Assembly (NCBI GenBank): GCA_964545545.1
Contig: CAZJGK010000025.1
Location: forward strand, 1-39,899
From: JAHJTW01 sp964545545
Lineage (GTDB): Bacteria; Krumholzibacteriota; Krumholzibacteriia; LZORAL124-64-63
Length of the DNA: 39,899 nt
Direction of reading: 5' to 3'
The translations under genes were made by a program, and so were the position numbers. Below the pieces are notes generated by a model that was not told where the DNA came from, searched no databases, and saw nothing but the letters and a program-made list of their open reading frames with translations. Below are positions 34,509 to 39,899 of this stretch, piece by piece; position 1 is the first letter of the stretch; every line of letters starts with the position of its first letter.

Positions 34509-34832
34509 ATGGATATGCGCATGTTGATGAAACAGGCCCAGCAGATGCAGGCCAAGATGGCCAAGGCCCAGGAGGAACTGGCCAAGAAGGAAGTCAGCGC
34601 CGAGGTGGCGGGAGGCCAGGTGAAGGTCGTCATGGACGGCCGGCACAACCTGAAATCCATCACCATCGCCCCCGATGCCATGGACCCGGACGACCTCGAT
34701 TTTCTGCAGGATCTTATCATCGCCGCCGTGAACGAAGGCATCAGGAAGGTCGATGAAATGACAGCCGAGGAAATAGGTTCGGTCACCGGCGGCATGAATA
34801 TTCCGGGCATGAACCTGCCGGGGATGGGTTAG
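34509..34832 (+). CDS. ybaB: YbaB/EbfC nucleoid-associated protein
   Basis: 107 residues. Binds DNA as a dimer; the usual partner of recR in bacterial operons. MLMKQAQQMQAKMAKAQEEL starts the helix-rich arm, then VKVVMDGRHNLKSITIAPDAMDPDD and LQDLIIAAVNEGIRKVDEM form the core, and the C-terminus is glycine- and methionine-rich (GGMNIPGMNLPGMG). The ATG at 34509 follows AAGGAG with a 7-base gap; earlier in-frame ATGs have no such site and would overlap dnaX. Confidence 0.95.
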   Translation: MDMRMLMKQAQQMQAKMAKAQEELAKKEVSAEVAGGQVKVVMDGRHNLKSITIAPDAMDPDDLDFLQDLIIAAVNEGIRKVDEMTAEEIGSVTGGMNIPGMNLPGMG

Positions 34833-34835
34833 GAA

Positions 34836-35462
34836 ATGGCGTATGCCGACCTGCCCAACGACGGGGGCGAATTCCAGTCTCCGGCCCTGGAGAATCTGGT
34901 GAGGAACCTGGGCCGTTTGCCGGGCTTGGGGCGCAAGTCAGCCACCCGCCTCGCCTTGCACCTGGTCGGGTCCGAGAGCAGTTCCAGGGAACTTTCCGCA
35001 GCCATCGAGACTGCGATGCGACAGGTTTGTCATTGTACCCGCTGTGGTGCCATCACCGAGACCGATCCCTGCCGCATTTGCACTTCCGAGCGCCGGGACC
35101 CCTCCCAGCTTTGCATCGTCTCGAGCCCCATCGACATCCTGCCCTTCGAGAAGGGCGGATTTTTCCAGGGCCGCTATTTTGTGCTGGGAAAACTGTTGTC
35201 CCCGCTCGACGGGGTACGGGCCAGGGATCTGCCGTTTGACCGGCTCCAGGAGCGCTTGACCGCCGATGATGTCCAGGAAGTGATCATCGCCCTGGATGCG
35301 AGTGTGGAGGGCGAAACCACGGCTCTTTATATCCAGCGTTTGTGCGAGGATCGCGAGCTGAAACTCAGCCGACTGGCCACGGGTATTCCCGTTGGCGGAT
35401 CCCTGGCCTACACCGACGAGGTGACCCTCCAGCGCGCTTTCCAATTCCGGCGCAGCTTTTAA
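34836..35462 (+). CDS. recR: Recombination protein RecR
   Basis: 208 residues; acts with RecF and RecO in loading RecA at gaps. The helix-hairpin-helix LVRNLGRLPGLGRKSATRLAL is at about 21-42, the zinc finger C67-C70-C79-C82 (CTRC, CRIC) next, and the Toprim domain follows (LCIVSSPIDILPFEKGGFFQGRYFVLGKLLSPLDGV). The end TGIPVGGSLAYTDEVTLQRAF is the Walker-B-like C-terminus. It starts 4 bases after ybaB with AGGA. Confidence 0.96.
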   Translation: MAYADLPNDGGEFQSPALENLVRNLGRLPGLGRKSATRLALHLVGSESSSRELSAAIETAMRQVCHCTRCGAITETDPCRICTSERRDPSQLCIVSSPIDILPFEKGGFFQGRYFVLGKLLSPLDGVRARDLPFDRLQERLTADDVQEVIIALDASVEGETTALYIQRLCEDRELKLSRLATGIPVGGSLAYTDEVTLQRAFQFRRSF

Positions 35463-35564
35463 GGCATAATTCCGGTCAAGCCGAGCCCCCGCCTGCCGAT
35501 ACCCCTGTTGAAGTGGAAATTCCAAGCAACCAGAGCGCCGGTGGCGCCGCGGGAGTAAGTACCC

Positions 35565-36062
35565 ATGGTCAGAGCCGAATGGGCTATTTTCGAAGAAGAT
35601 TTCTGGGCCATCAACAATGTCCTGGATGATCTGTGCAAGAGCAGCAAGGCCGGCAACGTCATGCTGATCGATCGCACCGGCCAGCTTGTCAGCCATTGCG
35701 GGGCGGACGTGGATTTTGACCTGACCAGCTTCGCTTCCCTTTGCGCCGCCGACTTCGAGGCCAATTACCAGCTGGCGCGGTTGATCGGGGAAAAGGATTT
35801 CAGCACGCTGTACCACCAGGGCGCCAAGGACAGCATGTTCCTGGGCAAGATAGCCAAGGGCGTGGTGCTGGTGGTGCTGTTCGACAAGACGACCACCCTG
35901 GGCCTGGTACGCCTGAGGGTCAGGCGGGCGGTGGCGGAACTCGACAAGATCATCGAAGCCATCTACGGCAAGCTTGAATTCCGCCACGAGGAATACGACG
36001 CCTTTGACGAGACTTTCACCCGCGAGGTGGAAGCTGAGATCGACAACCTGTTCGCTGATTAA
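35565..36062 (+). CDS. mglB: Roadblock/LC7 domain protein (MglB-like)
   Basis: 165 residues. The roadblock fold is seen in WAINNVLDDLCKSSKAGNVMLIDRTGQLVSHCG, then LTSFASLCAADFEANYQLARLIG and FLGKIAKGVVLVVLFDKTTTLGLVRLRVRRAVAELDKI. The C-terminal extension is acidic. MglB proteins are GTPase-activating partners of MglA, and the mglA gene follows 48 bases downstream, which supports the name. GGGAG is about 9 bases upstream of the ATG. Confidence 0.85.
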   Translation: MVRAEWAIFEEDFWAINNVLDDLCKSSKAGNVMLIDRTGQLVSHCGADVDFDLTSFASLCAADFEANYQLARLIGEKDFSTLYHQGAKDSMFLGKIAKGVVLVVLFDKTTTLGLVRLRVRRAVAELDKIIEAIYGKLEFRHEEYDAFDETFTREVEAEIDNLFAD

Positions 36063-36110
36063 TGATGGGGGCGAAGGCTTCCGGTTCCGGCAATCCAAAG
36101 GGGAAACGCC

Positions 36111-36695
36111 GTGTCGCTGATCAACTACTCGTCGCGCGAGATCAACTGCAAGGTCGTGTACTACGGCCCCGGTCTAGGCGGCAAGACGACCAACATCCAG
36201 TACGTATACGAGAAGCTGGCACCGGAGACCAAGGGCAAGTTGGTCACCCTCGCCACCGAGATGGACCGGACCCTGTTTTTCGACTTTCTGCCGCTTGAGC
36301 TGGGAGAGGTCAAGGGTTTCAAAACCCGTTTCCACCTCTACACCGTTCCGGGGCAGGTCTACTACAACGCCAGCCGGAAGCTGATCCTGCGCGGGGTCGA
36401 CGGCATCGTGTTCGTCGCCGACAGCAGCGAGGCGCGCTTCGACGCCAACATCGAGGCCCTTTATAACCTGCACGACAACCTGAAGGAATATGACCTGAGT
36501 CTGGATCAGATCCCGTTCGTCATCCAGTGGAACAAGCGCGACATGCCCGACGCCATCAGCGTATCTGAACTCAACGAGGAGCTCAATCCCGAGGGCTATC
36601 AGAACTTCGAGGGCATCGCGGTCAAGGGCGTGGGCGTCTTCGATACCCTCAAGAGCGTGGCCAAGCAGATTCTGCGGCAGTTGCAGACGACTTGA
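36111..36695 (+). CDS. mglA: Ras-like polarity GTPase MglA
   Basis: 194 residues, closely resembling Myxococcus MglA from memory. MSLINYSSREINCKVVYYGP starts it, P-loop GPGLGGKTTN (19-28), LATEMDRTLFFDFLPLELGE in the switch-I area, G3 as TVPGQ (78-82; Ras has DTAGQ), FVADSSEARF, and G4 NKRD (141-144). GVGVFDTLKSVAKQIL ends it. MglA sets cell polarity and motility, or predation-like behaviours, depending on species. The start is a GTG at 36111 with AAAGGGG upstream. A strong terminator follows. Confidence 0.95.
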   Translation: MSLINYSSREINCKVVYYGPGLGGKTTNIQYVYEKLAPETKGKLVTLATEMDRTLFFDFLPLELGEVKGFKTRFHLYTVPGQVYYNASRKLILRGVDGIVFVADSSEARFDANIEALYNLHDNLKEYDLSLDQIPFVIQWNKRDMPDAISVSELNEELNPEGYQNFEGIAVKGVGVFDTLKSVAKQILRQLQTT

Positions 36696-36733
36696 TTTTT
36701 TCCGGGCAGGACCCCGGCCCCCTTGTTATGATT

Positions 36734-36772
36734 CAGCCCCGCGACGAACGTGTCGGGGGGCTGGATTTTTTT
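36734..36772 (+). terminator. Rho-independent terminator after mglA
   Basis: CAGCCCC (36734-36740) pairs with GGGGCTG (36757-36763), with an inner CGAC/GTGTCG stem, followed by ATTTTTTT. It ends the dnaX-to-mglA run and lies just before pgpA. Confidence 0.85.
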
Positions 36773-36798
36773 CTCTTTCACGCCAGGAAAGGAACGTC

Positions 36799-37284
36799 AT
36801 GCCGCGTCGCCTGCTCTACCTTGTCGGAACATTTTTCGGCACCGGCTTCGCCCCCTTCGCGCCGGCGACCGTGGCCAGCTTCGCCTTCGGGGTCCTGTGG
36901 TATCTGGTCTGGACCTTTGCCGGACCCATTCCCGTGTGGCTCGATGGGGCGCTGCTGGTCCTGGTGATGATCGTCGGGATTCCGGTCGCCGGCCGGTTGG
37001 AGGATCTGCACGGCGAGGATCCTCCCCTGGTCGTGATCGACGAAGTCGCGGGGATGTTGACCACCTACCTGTGGGTTGCGGTCAGTCCCTGGGGTTTTGT
37101 GATCGGATTCTTCTGGTTTCGCTTTTTCGACATTCTCAAGCCCCTGGGTGTGCGCAAGCTGGAACATCTGGGCGGCGGGGGAGGTCTGGGCATCATGGCG
37201 GATGATATCGGGGCGGGCCTCCAGGCCTGCCTGGCCACCCACGGCACCTTGTTGATCCTGGGCAGCATGGGGGTTCTGGGGTGA
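36799..37284 (+). CDS. pgpA: Phosphatidylglycerophosphatase A
   Basis: 161 residues. Removes phosphate from phosphatidylglycerophosphate in phospholipid synthesis; inner-membrane enzyme. The family start (VGTFFGTGFAPFAPATVAS), the VVIDEVAGML box and FRFFDILKPLGVRKLEHLGGG...IMADDIGAG are visible. AGGAAAGGAA precedes the ATG. The stop overlaps the cinA start (GTGA). pgpA-cinA-thpR-recA is a common order. Confidence 0.93.
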   Translation: MPRRLLYLVGTFFGTGFAPFAPATVASFAFGVLWYLVWTFAGPIPVWLDGALLVLVMIVGIPVAGRLEDLHGEDPPLVVIDEVAGMLTTYLWVAVSPWGFVIGFFWFRFFDILKPLGVRKLEHLGGGGGLGIMADDIGAGLQACLATHGTLLILGSMGVLG

Positions 37285-38567
37285 CGAACCAGCCGGCACG
37301 GGTACGCTTGATCGTCGTCGGCGACGAACTGCTGGAAGGCCGCACGGTCGACACCAACAGCCGTCGCATCCAACAGGCCCTGGGCCGCCACGCGGTGCAG
37401 GTGGACCTGATCCAGGTGGTCCCCGATCGTGCAGAGGCCATCGCCCGGGCGCTGGACAGGACCGAACCCGGCGACCTGGTTTTTCTATGTGGCGGTCTGG
37501 GCTCCACGCCCGACGATTTGACCCGGGAAGCGGTGGCGGCCTGGGCGCACGTGGAACTGCTGGAGGATTCCGCGGCCAGGGCCATGATTCACCGGCGCTA
37601 TCGCCGCCGCGGCCTCATTCCGCGGCCCGATGTCATGCGGCAGGCCCAGGTGCCGACGGGCATGAAACCCTTGGCCAATCCCGTGGGCTCGGCGCCCGGG
37701 TTGGCGGGGGTGCTTGCGGGACGCCATGTCGTCATGTTGCCGGGGTTTCCTGATGAGTTGGCGGGCCTGTTGCCGCTGGTGGTGGACGAACTCGAGGCGT
37801 GCGGGTCGTTGCCGCAGGGGCGCCTTTCCCTTTTGCGGCGTTGTGGACAGGTGCCGGAACTGGAAGTCGTTGACCGATGCCGGCCCGTGAGTGATGCCCA
37901 CCCGGGCCTGGAATGGTCCTGGTGGGTGACCGACTGGGGGGTGGATCTGCGTGTGGCCTGTACTGGGGACAGACAGGCTGAACTGGACGAGGTGGCCGCG
38001 GATCTGGACCAGGCCCTGGGTCACCTTGTATTCAGCGATCGTCCCCTGGATTTGCCGGCTGTGGTCCAGGAGATGATGCTCACGCGGGGGGTCACCTGTG
38101 GCGTGGCCGAATCCTGCACCGGTGGCTTGATCGGTGCCGCACTCACCGAGACGCCTGGTTCCTCCGGCTCTTTCCGGGGTGGTTTTCTGGTCTATGCGGA
38201 CGAAATCAAGACCCGTTTGCTGGATGTGCCGGCGGAAATGATCGCCCGAGAAGGGGCGGTCAGCCAAGAGGTTGTCCGGGCCATGGCCGCAGGCTGCCGC
38301 CGGAAGCTGGACTGCACCTACGCGCTGGCGGTCAGCGGCATATCCGGCCCCACAGGGGGCACAAAGGACAAACCGGTGGGGACCACCTGGGTGTCTGTCG
38401 CCACCGGTAATGGAACCTACGCCCATCGCTATCGTTTTCCCGCCGGCCGGCACCGCAACCGTCTGCTGGCGGTCGCCGCCGCCGTGGATTCCCTGCGCCG
38501 GGTGCTCCAATACGGTGATGATGTGGACCCCTGGAGCAAATCCACGGCCTGGAATGCAGGATCATGA
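37281..38567 (+). CDS. cinA: CinA-family protein (competence/damage-inducible; nicotinamide-nucleotide amidase domain)
   Basis: 428 residues. The N-terminal molybdopterin-binding-like domain has VGDELLEGRTVDTNSR and FLCGGLGSTPDDLTREA. The C-terminal CinA domain (about 260-415), a known NMN deamidase in homologues, has GVAESCTGGLIGAALTETPGSSGSFRGG, EGAVSQEVVRAMAAG and AVSGISGPTGGTKDKPVGTTWVSV. The start is a GTG at 37281 coupled to pgpA. The protein is close to the usual 410-430 residues. Confidence 0.93.
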   Translation: MTNQPARVRLIVVGDELLEGRTVDTNSRRIQQALGRHAVQVDLIQVVPDRAEAIARALDRTEPGDLVFLCGGLGSTPDDLTREAVAAWAHVELLEDSAARAMIHRRYRRRGLIPRPDVMRQAQVPTGMKPLANPVGSAPGLAGVLAGRHVVMLPGFPDELAGLLPLVVDELEACGSLPQGRLSLLRRCGQVPELEVVDRCRPVSDAHPGLEWSWWVTDWGVDLRVACTGDRQAELDEVAADLDQALGHLVFSDRPLDLPAVVQEMMLTRGVTCGVAESCTGGLIGAALTETPGSSGSFRGGFLVYADEIKTRLLDVPAEMIAREGAVSQEVVRAMAAGCRRKLDCTYALAVSGISGPTGGTKDKPVGTTWVSVATGNGTYAHRYRFPAGRHRNRLLAVAAAVDSLRRVLQYGDDVDPWSKSTAWNAGS

Positions 38568-39118
38568 GGGTTTTTCTGGGTGTCAAGCTGCCGGAACGGA
38601 TCCGGTTGGAACTGGCAGCCAGGCTTGACGATCTCGAGCGGTTGCCCACCTTGCGCTGGGTTGATCCGACCTGCTGGCACCTGACCTTGAAGTTTCTCGG
38701 TGAATGGCCGCAAGAACGCTGTAATGTCCTGGAAAGGGCCATGTTATGGGCGAATGAATTTCCCTGCTTTACCATGGAACTGGGCACAGAGGGCAGGTTT
38801 CCCGACCGCGGTCCCCTGCGGGTTTTGTTCTTGCATGTCCACGGAGGACGGGAGCTTGCCCGTCTGGCCGCCAGGGCGGGCGCCACGGTGGCGAAGGCCT
38901 GGCCCGACGGTCCCCGGGATGACCGGTCTTTCCATCCCCACCTGACCCTGGCGCGCGGGGCCAGGAACGGGGTTGCGGTCCCGCAGCCATTGTTGGCCTG
39001 GACAGGGAAATCTCCCCTGCCGAGCTGGCGGGTCGGGGACTTCAGTTTGTTTTCCAGTACCCGGGACAACGGCCGGATGGCTTACCGCGAAGAAGCATCT
39101 TTCGTGTTGCGAAAATAA
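38564..39118 (+). CDS. thpR: RNA 2',3'-cyclic phosphodiesterase (2'-5' RNA ligase family)
   Basis: 184 residues. The two catalytic HxTx motifs are HLTL at 39-42 and HLTL at 126-129, and MRVFLGVKLPERIRLEL starts it in the usual way. It opens 2',3'-cyclic phosphates of RNA. It is coupled to cinA by an ATGA overlap and precedes recA. Confidence 0.93.
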   Translation: MRVFLGVKLPERIRLELAARLDDLERLPTLRWVDPTCWHLTLKFLGEWPQERCNVLERAMLWANEFPCFTMELGTEGRFPDRGPLRVLFLHVHGGRELARLAARAGATVAKAWPDGPRDDRSFHPHLTLARGARNGVAVPQPLLAWTGKSPLPSWRVGDFSLFSSTRDNGRMAYREEASFVLRK

Positions 39119-39131
39119 GGCGAAAAACAGT

Positions 39132-39160
39132 TTGCAACCGGCTTGCGGATCGTGCTATCT
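39132..39160 (+). promoter_or_regulatory. Promoter of recA
   Basis: TTGCAA (39132-39137), a 17-bp spacer and CTATCT (39155-39160), about 95 bases before the start codon. No E. coli- or Bacillus-type LexA box was recognised near it. Confidence 0.55.
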
Positions 39161-39210
39161 TCCCGGCGATGTCATCCCACGGATAGGTGGCGGCATTTCA
39201 TCTCAACAGG

Positions 39211-39235
39211 GCCGACAAATATCCTTGATGTCGGC
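39211..39235 (+). other. Inverted repeat in the recA leader
   Basis: GCCGACA (39211-39217) and TGTCGGC (39229-39235) form a perfect 7-bp inverted repeat around an 11-base centre, ending 4 bases before the AGGAG ribosome binding site. It could be an operator or an RNA hairpin. Confidence 0.5.
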
Positions 39236-39253
39236 TGACAGGAGCGGACTTCC

Positions 39254-39899
39254 ATGGCGCAAAACAAGAAGGATGACCGGGCCAAAGCCCTCGAATTGAC
39301 CCGGGCCCAGATCGAGAAACAGTTTGGCAAAGGTTCGATCATGTTGCTGGGAGATAACAAGATCTACGATCATCTCGATGCTATTTCCACCGGCAGTCTG
39401 AAACTGGATATTGCTCTGGGGATCGGCGGCCTGCCCAAGGGCCGAGTGGTGGAAATCTATGGGCCCGAAGGCAGCGGCAAAACGACGTTGGCTCTTTCGG
39501 CCATCGCCAACAGCCAGAAACAAGGGGGAATGGCGGCGTTCATCGATGCTGAACACGCCATGGATCCCGCCTATGCCCGCAAGGTGGGCGTGGATATCGA
39601 CAACCTGCTGGTCAGCCAGCCTGATACGGGCGAGCAGGCCCTGGAAATCACCGAGATGCTAGTGCGCTCGGGGGCGGTGGATATCATCGTCATTGATTCG
39701 GTTGCCGCCCTGGTGCCCCGGGCCGAGATCGAAGGTGAAATGGGCGATACCCATGTCGGATTGCAGGCCCGCCTGATGAGCCAGGCTCTGCGCAAGCTGA
39801 CCGGAACAATTTCCAAGACCAACACCCTGGTCATCTTTACCAACCAGATCCGCATGAAGATCGGGGTCATGTTCGGCAACCCCGAGACCACCACCGGCG
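39254..39899 (+). CDS. recA: Recombinase RecA (partial, 3' end outside the window)
   Basis: The first 215 residues of RecA. LELTRAQIEKQFGKGSIMLLG leads in, Walker A is GPEGSGKT (70-77), AFIDAEHAMDPAYARKVGVD and IIVIDSVAALVPRAEIEGEMGD (Walker B) follow, and the visible part runs through LVIFTNQIRMKIGVMFGNPETTTG to the window edge. RecA catalyses strand exchange and, when activated, LexA cleavage. The ATG at 39254 follows AGGAG with a 9-base gap. Confidence 0.98.
   Translation, partial: MAQNKKDDRAKALELTRAQIEKQFGKGSIMLLGDNKIYDHLDAISTGSLKLDIALGIGGLPKGRVVEIYGPEGSGKTTLALSAIANSQKQGGMAAFIDAEHAMDPAYARKVGVDIDNLLVSQPDTGEQALEITEMLVRSGAVDIIVIDSVAALVPRAEIEGEMGDTHVGLQARLMSQALRKLTGTISKTNTLVIFTNQIRMKIGVMFGNPETTTG

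Overview
The window is about 40 kb of GC-rich, gene-dense chromosome from a Gram-negative bacterium. Several features suggest an uncultured lineage of the FCB/Eisenbacteria-Krumholzibacteria type. There are secreted proteins ending in FlgD-like, NPFNP-type C-terminal domains, a SpoIVB-like S55 peptidase, outer-membrane barrels, a TonB/ExbB/ExbD set and an MglA/MglB polarity pair. This placement is an inference from gene style; no 16S gene is present. Most content is core chromosome; only the first ~430 bases look like mobile-element debris.

Layout. 1-430: tail of a superfamily-2 helicase and a broken serine-recombinase end, lying against initiator tRNA-fMet (483-559, minus). 642-2374 (minus): ftsB-like gene and enolase. 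2540-5189 (plus): ECF sigma factor, zinc anti-sigma factor and a bactofilin-like membrane protein, with an ECF-type promoter candidate between the first two genes. 5466-7546: secreted HEMGH metallopeptidase-like protein and a TolB-like propeller lipoprotein. 7641-9159 (minus): tRNA-Glu and an M20 dipeptidase. 9403-9573: a 56-residue bacterial histone with its own terminator. 9808-11358: ComM-type AAA protein. 11376-15325: divergent outer-membrane barrel and VCBS/FG-GAP surface protein. 15331-16266 (minus): murB.

16437-24468 is one long plus-strand run: tonB-like, exbB, exbD, lipoprotein, outer-membrane barrel, TPR lipoprotein, mnmA and an AsmA-like gene, tightly spaced or overlapping by ATGA. 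It is followed by tRNA-Ser(TGA), tRNA-Ser(GCT) and tRNA-Arg(ACG). A hybrid histidine kinase (minus) is divergent from an S55 peptidase, a propeller protein and tadA. Next come tRNA-Ser(GGA), tRNA-Ser(CGA), tRNA-Ala(CGC) and the SRP RNA. The last part is housekeeping: dnaX, ybaB, recR, mglB, mglA, a strong terminator, pgpA, cinA, thpR and the start of recA, which runs off the window.

How the genes relate. MnmA and TadA modify wobble bases of tRNAs, including types encoded here (Glu-UUC and Arg-ACG). dnaX, ybaB, recR and recA form a replication and repair neighbourhood. The most noteworthy items are the histone, the TonB-linked lipoprotein/barrel/TPR cassette with no assigned function, and the ECF circuit that appears to drive a bactofilin-like envelope protein. 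Many minus-35/minus-10 promoter pairs with 17-bp spacing can be read directly.
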